Shown: positions 1-8,714 of the stretch, in pieces
Layout: each line of letters begins with the position of its first letter
Numbering within the stretch: position 1 is the first letter of the stretch
DNA from: JAFGRU01 sp963665915
GTDB taxonomy: Bacteria; Desulfobacterota; Desulfuromonadia; Desulfuromonadales; JAAYDE01
Direction of reading: 5' to 3'
Length of the DNA: 64,000 bases
Assembly (NCBI GenBank): GCA_963665915.2
Contig: CAXXSG010000004.1
Location: forward strand, 434,001 to 498,000
Position numbers and translations under genes: made by a program
Notes under the pieces: generated by a model
The model's input: only the letters and a program-made list of their open reading frames with translations
Databases searched by the model: none
Told to the model about the DNA's origin: nothing

Positions 1-781
1 CGGTTGTCTGAAAAATGCCTTCCAGGGCATTCTCAAAAATGGTGCGGTATTTTTTTTCGGCTTCGCTGATCTTTATCATCTGCCCGTTTATTTCTACCCC
101 CATGCCGACCAGGACTCTCTCAAAGTCCTGGAACTCAACATAGGGCATCCTCCCACCTGCAGCATCATATTCTCCCGAAGCATAAGAGTTTGCGATCCCA
201 CTCAAACTCTGGAGAGGTCTGCGCAAAAAATTTCGAATCAGTAAACCGGTCAGAATTATTAAAACCGTGAGAAAGCAAAATATCCCCAGACAAGACCATA
301 AGAGCAATTGATTTAAAGCCTTCCGGTGCAAGCTCTTGGTCAGAGTCAGCTCAACACTGCCGATCGGCATGCCATCATGTAAAATGTTTTCTGTTTTGGT
401 CACCTGCCCTGATCCCTCTGTGTCTCGTTTCAGGGCAATCACTTCTTTTCCCTTGGCATCCAAAATTCTGACACTCGCAACCACTGCATTCTGCGCAAAG
501 GTTCGAGCTATCACGGCAATGGAATCCTGGTCAAAATTCCAGAGCGGCACTCCCAGGGAACCGGCAAGGAAAGAGAGCTGTTCATCCGCCAGGTTATCCA
601 GTTCCGCTTCGGCTTTCCAGGTCGAATAATAGTAGATCGTTGCCAGACCGAGAAACGAGACCACAGCAATTGAAAGTACAAGGCGCAACGTAAGCTGCCA
701 GGAAAGTGACCGGGGGGGTTTATTACGGACTTCCTGCCTCTCCTTCAAGGAGCTATCGCTTTTGTTCCGGTTTTTCTCCAT
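1..781 (-). CDS. PAS-containing membrane sensor (partial, 5' part only)
   Basis: The reverse strand encodes an open frame from ATG at 781 that runs off the left edge, so only about 260 N-terminal residues are visible. They show a charged cytoplasmic start, a first membrane segment (about residues 32-52), a periplasmic stretch containing LWNFDQDSI, a second membrane segment (about 155-180) with a HAMP-like linker, and the beginning of a PAS domain (KYRTIFENALEGIFQ) at the edge. GGAG lies 7-10 bases before the ATG. This architecture belongs to sensor histidine kinases or diguanylate cyclases; the output domain lies outside the window, so the class cannot be decided. Confidence 0.8.
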   Translation of the reverse strand, partial: MEKNRNKSDSSLKERQEVRNKPPRSLSWQLTLRLVLSIAVVSFLGLATIYYYSTWKAEAELDNLADEQLSFLAGSLGVPLWNFDQDSIAVIARTFAQNAVVASVRILDAKGKEVIALKRDTEGSGQVTKTENILHDGMPIGSVELTLTKSLHRKALNQLLLWSCLGIFCFLTVLIILTGLLIRNFLRRPLQSLSGIANSYASGEYDAAGGRMPYVEFQDFERVLVGMGVEINGQMIKISEAEKKYRTIFENALEGIFQTT

Positions 782-1397
782 CAATTTTCTCCGTTCAATT
801 CAATAAGTCCGGAAAATACAAACAGACAACCCCATTGAAGCATCCCAGGGAAAAGACTCCGTTTACAAAATTGATTTTTTAAGAATCTGATTCAATAACC
901 GACAACAATTGATCAACCCGCTCAATTTTAAAATCCACTGAAATTTATAAGTATTTGGTAGGTTAGGAAAATATTACCAGATAAAACTTATTTGTTTGGC
1001 CCCAACCCTAACACAATCCAATTTTTTTAAAAAAGGATTCAAGCCGGTAACCGATTCACCCTGACATCCGTCTCAGGCCGATCGTTTCCGATCTTTTAGC
1101 CAGGGTTATTATTGAGGCTTTGTCGCGAAACCGAAGTGTGCGCCAGGTCAGGGCGAGCACTTGACGGTTGCAGCCAAAGTTTTCATGAATAATCGGGGTT
1201 AGTAACATTCCGATTTCCAGAGATGCAACAAAGATACGAACCGGGTTCTCTTTTGAATTTTACTTTAGAGTGGTGCAAGTCAGGCAGCAAAAAGGTGCAT
1301 GGGATAGCGGCAACCACAACATGGACAGCTTTCACAGCAAAGGTGCCGGGAAAAGCCCTTTTTATATAAAACAGAATGGGAGGTAGGGCGAATTGAC
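782..1397. other. intergenic region without a gene
   Basis: No credible reading frame on either strand. The left part is AT-rich and probably holds the promoter of the leftward sensor gene. The only recognisable item is a copy of dispersed repeat family 1 at about 1098-1201, listed separately. Confidence 0.5.
1098..1201 (-). repeat. dispersed repeat family 1, internally shortened copy
   Basis: Read on the reverse strand, this contains CCGATTATTCATGAAAACTT, GCTGCAACCGTCAA, GCACACTT and CGACAAAGCCTCA in the same order as the longer copy at 27957-28156, but with the middle of the element missing. It lies between genes and does not code. A 33-base piece of the same left end occurs at 1632-1664. 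Confidence 0.7.
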
Positions 1398-1616
1398 TCA
1401 GGATTTCATCAGGATGATCAGAACACCCGCCACACTGCAGAGGGCACCGAGGCGCCCGATCCAGACCCAGAAAAGGTCCTCACGCCCACTTCCCCGGCCT
1501 GTTTTCCCGGAAGAGGGTTTCTTTTCAGATTTCTCGCTGCGCAGAAAAAAACCTGCCAGTATCACCTGGACCAGACCAAGAACAACGAGAAAAACACCCC
1601 ATGACTGCACATCCAT
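1398..1616 (-). CDS. small two-helix membrane protein
   Basis: A 72-residue protein with two hydrophobic segments (about residues 4-24 and 48-68) separated by a basic, serine/lysine-rich loop (SEKSEKKPSSGK), so probably an inner-membrane protein with a cytoplasmic loop. AGGAG stands nine bases before ATG 1616, better placed than the upstream in-frame TTG at 1625. It follows pgl by 73 bases on the same strand and may be the last gene of the pentose phosphate operon, although a repeat fragment lies between. No family recognised. An overlapping forward frame (1393-1650) lacks membrane or family signals and was not accepted. Confidence 0.55.
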   Translation of the reverse strand: MDVQSWGVFLVVLGLVQVILAGFFLRSEKSEKKPSSGKTGRGSGREDLFWVWIGRLGALCSVAGVLIILMKS

Positions 1617-1631
1617 AAACCACAACTCCTT

Positions 1632-1664
1632 TAACCCGGATTATTCATGAAAACGTCTGCTGAT
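1632..1664 (+). repeat. repeat family 1, left-end fragment
   Basis: CCCGGATTATTCATGAAAAC and a few following bases match the left end of the full copy near 27960. The fragment lies between pgl and the small membrane protein gene, just upstream of the latter's ribosome binding site. Confidence 0.5.
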
Positions 1665-1689
1665 TCCGATTTTTTCCGTGTTCTACTGG

Positions 1690-2460
1690 TTAACTGCCTG
1701 CACCACTTCCGAAAACATCCGGACTGCATTCGCTCAGGAACCAGAAACTCCCTGGATGCCGAATCATCGCTCCGGGCAAGGCGCTATCTTCCGGAGAACC
1801 GTTGATAGTGGCAGCCGCAACACCCTCTTTTTTCTCTCCGGATACCAGGAACCAGACATTTCGAGCTTTCCTGAAAAACGGCAGAGTCAGGGTCAGTCGC
1901 GACACGGCCGGCCGGGAGGTCTGCGGCGGTGAAACGGCCGCGACCAGCCGCCGTCTTTCCTTAAGAACAACTGAACCCGGGAAGAGCGATGCCGTGTGGC
2001 CGTCCGTCCCCAGACCCAGCAGGACCAAATCGATAGCGGGGAACTCGCTCCCAACTTGCAAGCCAAAAAACCGGCGGATAGTTGCTTCGTATTGCCGCGC
2101 CCCTTCTTCCGGTTCCGCTGCACCGGGCATGGGGAATATATTCCCCACCGGAATCGGAACCCTGGCGAGCAAAGTCTCCCTGGCCATCCGGTAGTTGCTG
2201 TCCGCATGATCCGGCGGAACACAGCGCTCATCTCCCCAGAAAACATGAACGCGCAGCCAGTCAATGCGGGAAACATACGGTTCTTCGGCCAACAGCTCAT
2301 AAAGACGTTTCGGCGTAGAACCGCCGACCAGTGCTATTGTGAACCGGCCTTTGGCACAGATCGCTGCGGCGGCTGTTTCCACCAGCAGTGAAGCACACTG
2401 ATGACTGCTCTCCTCCAAGGTCAGGCTCCAGCGTATTTCAGGCATTCTCGCGGACGTCAT
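1690..2460 (-). CDS. pgl: 6-phosphogluconolactonase
   Basis: Hydrolyses 6-phosphogluconolactone to 6-phosphogluconate, second step of the oxidative pentose phosphate pathway, in the cytoplasm. The 256-residue product has the family's GGSTP loop (46-50), FWGDER (about 74-79), SNYRMA, and GLGTDGHTASLFPGS (149-163) with the catalytic-region GTDGH. Length is normal for the DevB-type enzyme. The ATG overlaps the zwf stop codon as ATGA, implying translational coupling; a much longer open frame extends upstream but is only the shadow of zwf. A second possible ATG lies five codons in. Confidence 0.93.
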   Translation of the reverse strand: MTSARMPEIRWSLTLEESSHQCASLLVETAAAAICAKGRFTIALVGGSTPKRLYELLAEEPYVSRIDWLRVHVFWGDERCVPPDHADSNYRMARETLLARVPIPVGNIFPMPGAAEPEEGARQYEATIRRFFGLQVGSEFPAIDLVLLGLGTDGHTASLFPGSVVLKERRRLVAAVSPPQTSRPAVSRLTLTLPFFRKARNVWFLVSGEKKEGVAAATINGSPEDSALPGAMIRHPGSFWFLSECSPDVFGSGAGS

Positions 2461-4022
2461 GTGCCGATGATCCTTGTCACCCGGTCCTCGGACGGCGGTG
2501 GTCCCCAGCTTCCGGCCGGATAGATATGAAGACTCTCGGCCCTGCCCCGACATCTCTCGCAATCGTTGAGAATGGGCGTGAGCAATCCCCAGGAAGCTTC
2601 CACCCCGTCCTGACGCCAGAAGAGCATCTGGTCGCCAAGGATGCAGTCGAGCAGAACCTTGGCATAGGAATCGAAGCCGGAGTACTTGTAATTTTGGCTG
2701 TATTGAAAATCCATGGACATGGTCCGCAGGCAGAGCCGGGGGCCGGGATTCTTGGTCTGGAAGCTCAGGCTGATCGCCTCTTCCGGATAGACGCCAAGTT
2801 CGAGCCGATTGGCGATGATACTCTCGGCCAGTACGTTCCGAAAAAGGGTGTGGGGAACATCCTTGAACTGGATGACAATGCGGGTAACCTTGCGCTGGAG
2901 ACGCTTGCCGGAGGCGAGGAAGAATGGTACTCCCTTCCACCGCCAGTTGTCGACAAAAAGCCGCATCATGGCAAACGTCGGGGTCAACGATTCCGGGCCC
3001 ACGCCCACCTCCTGGCGGTAGCCCGGGACCTGCTTCCCTGAAATCAAAGCGGGGCCATACTGCCCGAGCACGAGGTTTTCATCCGGCTGCATGCTGAAAG
3101 GCCGGATCGATTGAAAAACCTTGACCTTCTCGTCCCGGACCCGGTCCGCCTCGAAATGCGCGGGCGGCTCCATGGCAGTCAGGGCCAAAAGCTGCATCAT
3201 GTGGTTCTGGAACATGTCGCGGATCACCCCCGCTTTTTCGTAATATCCGGCCCGCTGTTCAATGCCGAGGCTTTCCGCAGCGACAATCCCGACATAATCG
3301 ACGAAATTCCGGTTCCAGAGCGGCTCGAAGATGGTGTTGGCAAAGCGAAACATCAGGATATTCTGGATCGTCTCCTTGGCCAGGTAATGATCGATTCGAA
3401 AAATCTGATGCTCTTCGAAATGCCGGTGGAGGACATCATCCAGCTCGGCGGCGCTCCGCAAATCGTGACCAAACGGTTTTTCAACGACAAGCCGCGCCCA
3501 GCCGTTGCCGTTTTCCTTTTCGCGACTCAGCCCTGTTTCACCAATGAGTTCGCCGATCACAGGGTAAAGGGAGGGGGGAACGGCCAGATGAAACAAACGG
3601 TTTCCCTGTGTCCCATTTTTTTTGTCCAGATATAGCAGATAATCAGCCAGCTTCCGAAAGGAACCTGTTTCATAATTCACTGGAAAATAGTGGAGATGGC
3701 CCGCGAATTCGCGCCAGCGGGCAACATCGAAGGCGCTATCCTGCCGCTGGGATGATTCGAGGCGGCTGCGAAACTCAGAGTCGGTCATTCCTGTGCGGCT
3801 GCACCCTACGATCGAAAAAGGTGACGGCAGGCTATCGGCGCCGAACATCTTGAACAGGGCGGGAATCAACTTACGAGAGGCCAAGTCTCCGGAAGCACCG
3901 AAAATGACAATGGTGCAGGGTTCGAGTTGCCCCACACCGAGGCAGTCACAGAAATGGCCGCCATCATCCGGACCTTCCTGGACACTGGTTTTTATGTCCT
4001 GGGTAATCTTTATCTCTTCCAT
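2457..4022 (-). CDS. zwf: glucose-6-phosphate 1-dehydrogenase
   Basis: Oxidises glucose-6-phosphate to 6-phosphogluconolactone with NAD(P)+. The 521-residue protein carries the dinucleotide-binding GASGDLA (42-48), EKPFG (181-185) and the active-site segment RIDHYLAKE (209-217). The usual signature has glycine where this has alanine (DHYLGKE), a conservative difference that keeps the catalytic His and Lys. The first 35 residues before the Rossmann strand are a non-conserved extension. It starts five bases after gnd and overlaps pgl by four, so the three genes form one operon. The ribosome binding site is weak. Confidence 0.95.
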   Translation of the reverse strand: MEEIKITQDIKTSVQEGPDDGGHFCDCLGVGQLEPCTIVIFGASGDLASRKLIPALFKMFGADSLPSPFSIVGCSRTGMTDSEFRSRLESSQRQDSAFDVARWREFAGHLHYFPVNYETGSFRKLADYLLYLDKKNGTQGNRLFHLAVPPSLYPVIGELIGETGLSREKENGNGWARLVVEKPFGHDLRSAAELDDVLHRHFEEHQIFRIDHYLAKETIQNILMFRFANTIFEPLWNRNFVDYVGIVAAESLGIEQRAGYYEKAGVIRDMFQNHMMQLLALTAMEPPAHFEADRVRDEKVKVFQSIRPFSMQPDENLVLGQYGPALISGKQVPGYRQEVGVGPESLTPTFAMMRLFVDNWRWKGVPFFLASGKRLQRKVTRIVIQFKDVPHTLFRNVLAESIIANRLELGVYPEEAISLSFQTKNPGPRLCLRTMSMDFQYSQNYKYSGFDSYAKVLLDCILGDQMLFWRQDGVEASWGLLTPILNDCERCRGRAESLHIYPAGSWGPPPSEDRVTRIIGT

Positions 4023-4027
4023 TTTTA

Positions 4028-4933
4028 TTAATCCGCTTTCCTGACCGCATGCCCCCCGAATTCCTGACGCAAGGCGGACAGAACCCGGTTGGAAAAGCTG
4101 TTTTCATCACGGGACTGAAAACGTTGGAACAAGGAGAGCACGATGACCGGTGCGGCCACGCCACGGGCTACCGCTTCATCCACGGTCCAGCGGCCCTCGC
4201 CCGAATCTTCGACATAACCGGTCAGGCCGGTGAGCTTTTCATCCTTTGCAAAAGCTGATTCAAGAAGTTCGAGAAGCCATGAGCGAACGACACTCCCCTG
4301 ATTCCAGAGATGGGCCACATCGTCGTACTTGAGGTGCTCCCCGTATGGGGACGCTTCCAGCAGGGCGAAACCCTCCCCATACGCCTGCATCATGCCGTAC
4401 TCGATGCCATTGTGGATCATCTTGACGTAATGACCGGCACCGCTGGGGCCGCAGTACAGAAAGCCGTCATCCGGAGCCAGAGCCCTGAAAACCGGTTCCA
4501 GAAAATCGAAATCGGCCCGTTCGCCACCGACCATGGTACAGTAGCCGACCTTCAGCCCCCAGATGCCGCCGCTGACACCGGCATCCACGTAACGCAGACC
4601 ACACGCCCTGAGCATTTCGGCGCGACGGATATCGTCCTTGTAGTTGGAGTTCCCTCCTTCCACGATGATATCCCCCTCATCCAGCAATTCCTTTAAAGCC
4701 GCAATATGGTCATCCACAATCTTTCCCGCCGGGAGCATCAGCCACACGATCCTCGGCCGGGGGAGATTTTTCACAAGTTCCGGAAGTGAAAAGCTTCCTT
4801 CCGCTCCGTCGGCCATCACCTCCCGGGTTTTGTCCGCGGTACGATTGTAGGCCACCACCTCGTGGCCTCCCATAAGCAGACGCCGTGTCATATTCATACC
4901 CATGCGCCCCAGGCCGACCATCCCTATTTTCAT
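4028..4933 (-). CDS. gnd: 6-phosphogluconate dehydrogenase, short GndA type
   Basis: Oxidative decarboxylation of 6-phosphogluconate to ribulose-5-phosphate. The protein is 301 residues, the short form (about 300 rather than 470 residues) that is often NAD+-linked. Visible are the nucleotide loop GLGRMG (7-12), SGG (121-123) and the substrate/catalytic segment KMIHNGIEYG (171-180). AAAGGAG lies six bases before ATG 4933; an upstream in-frame start at 4993 would add 20 non-conserved residues and is rejected. First gene of gnd-zwf-pgl. The cofactor preference is inferred from length class only. Confidence 0.93.
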   Translation of the reverse strand: MKIGMVGLGRMGMNMTRRLLMGGHEVVAYNRTADKTREVMADGAEGSFSLPELVKNLPRPRIVWLMLPAGKIVDDHIAALKELLDEGDIIVEGGNSNYKDDIRRAEMLRACGLRYVDAGVSGGIWGLKVGYCTMVGGERADFDFLEPVFRALAPDDGFLYCGPSGAGHYVKMIHNGIEYGMMQAYGEGFALLEASPYGEHLKYDDVAHLWNQGSVVRSWLLELLESAFAKDEKLTGLTGYVEDSGEGRWTVDEAVARGVAAPVIVLSLFQRFQSRDENSFSNRVLSALRQEFGGHAVRKAD

Positions 4934-5418
4934 GACTCGCTCCTTTAAAAGCTTCACCATCTCTTTTTCCAAAGATAACCCGTTTTTTCTCAATCCCCGA
5001 TTCCAGCCATCGCACCGACAGCGTCATATTCCGCGGACGAAATAAATTGAATTAAAAACTACCCATAAAGTTAAACAGAAAAACAGATAAAAATCTAAAA
5101 AATTGAACGAGAAAAGCTTCTAAAAAATCAATTCCATCAGAAAAGACCTTTGGGACGATTCTGCTAATAAATTATTATTTATTATCGATATTAATTTATA
5201 TTCTTCAGAATATACTCTGATCTCAGAATCCTCTTTCATAAGAATTATTACGCCCGTTATGGGAAAGCCATGTGGTTTCAGGGCTCTCCCACTCTTTTTC
5301 TCCCAACAGGACAACACCACTCCTGCGGCCCGAACGGCAACCATCTTTCCCCTTGGGCTCGGTCTACCCGTTGTGCAGATTAACAAAAAAAGACCCGTGA
5401 AAAGTTTTTCCCGCCAAA
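4934..5418. other. AT-rich intergenic region upstream of gnd
   Basis: The stretch is strongly AT-rich between about 5040 and 5250 and must hold the promoter of the gnd-zwf-pgl operon. I could not fix -35/-10 boxes with confidence. A reverse-strand frame of 100 codons (5120-5422) starts inside the uup terminator and has no ribosome binding site, so it is not called. Confidence 0.4.
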
Positions 5419-5453
5419 CCACAAAGGCGGAGCCAACAGCTCCGCTTTTGTGG
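5419..5453 (-). terminator. intrinsic terminator after uup
   Basis: CCACAAAGGCGGAGC and GCTCCGCTTTTGTGG form a 15-bp stem with one wobble pair around a five-base loop. On the reverse strand it follows the uup stop codon by three bases; the run of T on the 3' side is interrupted rather than immediate. Confidence 0.8.
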
Positions 5454-5456
5454 TGA

Positions 5457-7334
5457 TTAACTTTCCACCGCCTCCAATTCTTCCCAGCGGGCGTAGGTCT
5501 CTTCCAACGCCTCTTCGACTTCCATCAGACGGCTTCGAGCCGTGGCCACCTTTTCCCCCGCCTCACGGTAAAAAGCGGGATCAGCCATGCGCTCATGCAA
5601 TACCGCCTGCTCTTTTTCCAACGCTTCAATCAAGCCGGGAAGTTCTTCCAGCTCTTTTCGCTCTTTGAAGGTCAAGCGGCGCGGCCCTTCCTTTTTCGGT
5701 TTTTCCCTCACGAGTTTCCTGGCCGGAACAACTGTTTCCGGTTGTGACCTCTGGCGCAGCCAGTCATCGTAGCCGCCGACATATTCGACGACCTTTCCAT
5801 CCCCCTCGAAAGCGATGGTGCTGGTCACCACCCGGTTCAAAAACGCGCGGTCATGGCTGACCAGAAACAGGGTACCCTTGAACTCGGCCAGCAGCTCTTC
5901 GAGCAGGTCGAGGGTTTCAAGATCGAGATCGTTGGTCGGCTCGTCGAGCACCAGGACATTTGCCTCACGGGTAAAAAGGCGCGCCAGCAGAAGCCGGTTG
6001 CGCTCACCGCCGGAGAGAATACTGACCGGTGAACGTATCCGGTCAGGGGTGAAAAGAAAATCCTTCAGGTAACCGACAATATGGCGGGACTGGCCGCCGA
6101 CGATCACCGTGTCCTGATCACCGGCAAGGTTCTGCTGCACGGTCTTCTCCGGGTCGAGCTGCTGACGCAGCTGGTCGAAGTAAAGGACCTGCAGGTTGGT
6201 ACCGGGCCTGACATTCCCCTCTTGAGGCACAAGTTCACCAAGCATCAGTTTGAGCAAGGTGGTCTTGCCGACGCCGTTGGGACCGATGATACCGACTCGG
6301 TCACCGCGAATTACGGTCGTGGAAAAACCGCGGATGATCCGCTGATCCCCATAACCGAAAGAAATATTCTCAAGTTCGGCAACCAGCCTGCCGCTTTTAC
6401 CCGCCTGCTGCAATTTCAACTTGGCCGTTCCGACCCTGTCACGGCGCTGACGGCGCTCTTCGCGCATCTGTTGAAGGTCCCGCACACGCCCTTCGTTGCG
6501 GGTCCGCCTTGCCTTGACTCCTCTGCGGATCCAGATTTCCTCTTCGGCCAGCTTTTTGTCGAAACGCTTCCATTCCAGCTCTTCGGCGTGGAGCCATTCA
6601 TCCTTGCGCCTCAGAAAGGTCTCGTAGTCACAAGCGAAATCGAACAGGTGCCCACGGTCGAGTTCAACGATGCGGGTGGCCAGAGTGCGCAGAAATTCTC
6701 GATCATGGGTCACAAAGATGAGGGTCAGGTTTTCCCGCAACAGAAACCCTTCGAGCCAGCTGATCGATTCAATGTCAAGATGGTTGGTCGGCTCGTCAAG
6801 AAGAAGGATGTCCGGTTCAAAGACCAAGGCTCGGGCCAGCAGCACCCGGCGCATCACCCCGCCGGAAAGGGTCGCCACCGGCACGTCCATTTCCAGCTTG
6901 AGATGGGACAGGACCTGCTCAATGCGCTGCTGCAATCCCCAGCCGCCACTTTCCTCGATAGCGTGCTGCGTCTCCGCCAGTTCGGCGAGAAGTTCTTCCT
7001 TCCCTCCTTCAATGCGCCGACTCAGCTCATGGAAACGAGATATTTTGTCACCCACCGCTCCCAATCCCTGCACCACCACATCGAAAACAGTTCCTGTCAT
7101 ATTCTCAGGGATCTGCTGGGCCAAGGCGGCCACGCGCAAGCCCTGGCGGCGCTCGACAACACCGCCGTCGGGCTGGTGTTCGCCGGCGATCAGTTTGAGC
7201 AGGGTCGACTTGCCGACCCCGTTGCGGCCGAGCAGACAAATGCGTTCACCCTTTTCTACCTGCAGGCTGACATCTTCCAGCACGGAAGGCCCGCCAAATG
7301 CGAGGCGAACGTTGCGAATACTTATCAAAGCCAT
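5457..7334 (-). CDS. uup: ABC-F family ATPase, Uup type
   Basis: A soluble protein of 625 residues with two ATP-binding cassettes and no membrane segment, so an ABC-F ribosome-associated or DNA-transposition-related ATPase rather than a transporter. First cassette: Walker A GRNGVGKST (36-44), signature LSGGVMRR (156-163), Walker B LLLDEPTNHLD (177-187). Second cassette: GPNGVGKTT, LSGGERNR and LVLDEPTNDLD. Between them is the charged ABC-F linker, and a C-terminal coiled coil (about residues 550-620, rich in Glu/Lys/Leu) is typical of Uup. Transcribed alone, closed by the hairpin just downstream. Confidence 0.9.
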   Translation of the reverse strand: MALISIRNVRLAFGGPSVLEDVSLQVEKGERICLLGRNGVGKSTLLKLIAGEHQPDGGVVERRQGLRVAALAQQIPENMTGTVFDVVVQGLGAVGDKISRFHELSRRIEGGKEELLAELAETQHAIEESGGWGLQQRIEQVLSHLKLEMDVPVATLSGGVMRRVLLARALVFEPDILLLDEPTNHLDIESISWLEGFLLRENLTLIFVTHDREFLRTLATRIVELDRGHLFDFACDYETFLRRKDEWLHAEELEWKRFDKKLAEEEIWIRRGVKARRTRNEGRVRDLQQMREERRQRRDRVGTAKLKLQQAGKSGRLVAELENISFGYGDQRIIRGFSTTVIRGDRVGIIGPNGVGKTTLLKLMLGELVPQEGNVRPGTNLQVLYFDQLRQQLDPEKTVQQNLAGDQDTVIVGGQSRHIVGYLKDFLFTPDRIRSPVSILSGGERNRLLLARLFTREANVLVLDEPTNDLDLETLDLLEELLAEFKGTLFLVSHDRAFLNRVVTSTIAFEGDGKVVEYVGGYDDWLRQRSQPETVVPARKLVREKPKKEGPRRLTFKERKELEELPGLIEALEKEQAVLHERMADPAFYREAGEKVATARSRLMEVEEALEETYARWEELEAVES

Positions 7335-7403
7335 ATTTTGGTCTCTCTTGAAAAAATGGAATGCGTATTATGGCAGAAGTGTAGCTGTGAGGAAAGAGCT
7401 TGG

Positions 7404-7546
7404 GTAGCAGTTCAGCACAATGGACTCGTAGAGCTCATGAAAAGGGTGTCTGTCGCCTGGATGGCGGCAGTCAAGCCCCACGGATGGGTTCATGCAGCCC
7501 TTGGAATGGGCGATGCGAGACCATCAACCAAGAGGGGAATTGTAGC
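7404..7546 (+). repeat. dispersed repeat family 2, full-length copy
   Basis: About 143 bases nearly matching 52789-52932. Shared blocks include AGCACAATGG, AAAGGGTGTCTG, CGCCTGGATGGCG, CAGTCAAGCCCCA, GGATGGGTTCATG and CATCAACCAA. It lies between the uup start and the M23 peptidase stop. The ends are approximately inverted. Spurious coding frames run across it on both strands. Confidence 0.8.
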
Positions 7547-7613
7547 CACAAGGCCGGAAAGGGTTTACTGGAGAGGAAAAAGAGCCAGCAGAGAGAGCGG
7601 ATCCGCCGGGCGG

Positions 7614-8483
7614 TTATGGATGCGCAAACCCCCAGTGCAGGTGCGGACCGGTGGAGCGGCCCGTCGATCCGACAAGACCGATGATCTGCCCGGCACGCAC
7701 TTTTTCCCCTTTTTTAACCTGGATCTCGGATAAATGAAAATACATGGTGATAATCCCCATGCCATGGTCAACGTAGACCGAATTCCCGGCAAAAAAGTGT
7801 TCACCCGTCAGAATTACCACGCCGTCACTGGAAACGGCGACAGGCTCCCCCGCCCTGCCCCGAAAATCAATGCCTGAATGGGAACTCCGGGGTTTTCCGT
7901 TCAATAGTCTGCGTACACCGAATGGAGTGCTGACTTCACCCGCAACCGGCCTGTTAAAGGAGCTTTGCCATACTCTGTCGGCCATGGGTCGGGCCAGAGC
8001 TTTATTAATAGCTTCTTTTTCCTGCTGATGACGGGCCAGGTCTTTTTTGCTCAGGGTGACTTTTTCTTTCGGCAGGCTCAGCTGCTGCACTGGAAACTCT
8101 TTGTGCGCCACATTGAAAGTAAGCGTCTGATTGGATCGTTTCCCGTCCATATCGACAACCATGATTCGGAGATCCTTCGGGCCGGCTTTCTCATCTTTCG
8201 GAATAGCAATAAAAGCTGCAAAAATATCCTTATCCGCAAGCCTCACCAGGGGAATCTCCTTTTTCCCCATGATGACCCGCGCGGAGACAACAAAATCCGC
8301 GGGCGCAACCGAAACCAGGGCAGCATCCCCCTGGGAAAGGGTGGCTGAACTGAGGTGCAGTTTTAATTGATTCGCAGGTGCGCCTGTCACCGGCGTTGGA
8401 AAGGATAGAAACATCCAGAATGAAATCAGGAGAATGCCGAAAAAACCTCTATTAACAAGATGAGATTGCGTTCGCTGTGACAT
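7614..8483 (-). CDS. secreted M23 (LytM) peptidoglycan endopeptidase, tail frameshifted
   Basis: Cuts peptide cross-links in peptidoglycan, or acts in the periplasm as a scaffold for such enzymes. Signal peptide at about residues 14-35 (ending near TGAPAN), a beta-rich N-terminal domain, then the M23 domain (about 180-289) with the zinc ligands HSGIDFRG and HLHWG, both intact. AAGGA precedes ATG 8483. The frame stops abruptly three residues after HLHWGF, before the usual C-terminal strand. Removing one base from the five-C run at 7629-7633 would continue as LRIHNRPADPLSLLALFPLQ to a stop at 7565, the expected family ending. So either a recent frameshift or a sequencing error is likely; the active site is unaffected. 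Confidence 0.85.
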   Translation of the reverse strand: MSQRTQSHLVNRGFFGILLISFWMFLSFPTPVTGAPANQLKLHLSSATLSQGDAALVSVAPADFVVSARVIMGKKEIPLVRLADKDIFAAFIAIPKDEKAGPKDLRIMVVDMDGKRSNQTLTFNVAHKEFPVQQLSLPKEKVTLSKKDLARHQQEKEAINKALARPMADRVWQSSFNRPVAGEVSTPFGVRRLLNGKPRSSHSGIDFRGRAGEPVAVSSDGVVILTGEHFFAGNSVYVDHGMGIITMYFHLSEIQVKKGEKVRAGQIIGLVGSTGRSTGPHLHWGFAHP

Positions 8484-8714
8484 GCCGAGTCCTTGGTTGG
8501 TTTTAATACGTCCATGACAGTATATCCCAAGCAGCTCCCTTTTCTCCAGTGACTTCAGAAATTTGAGTTACGGCTGTTAACTGGTCGGGAAAATCGGGGT
8601 AAAAATAATATATATGAAAGAAATCCAGATATGAATGGACCGAAAAGGATGAATGCTTCACAATGTTTTCTTCAAAAAAGATCATTCTCGCAGATTAACA
8701 CCTGAGGTAAATCG

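Noticed and set aside
5120..5422. Reverse 100-codon frame in the gnd upstream region
   Set aside because: Begins inside the uup terminator hairpin, has no ribosome binding site and no family resemblance.
6081..7733. Long forward open frame of 550 codons opposite uup
   Set aside because: It is the antisense shadow of the uup gene, whose Walker and signature motifs are unmistakable, and it continues into a repeat.
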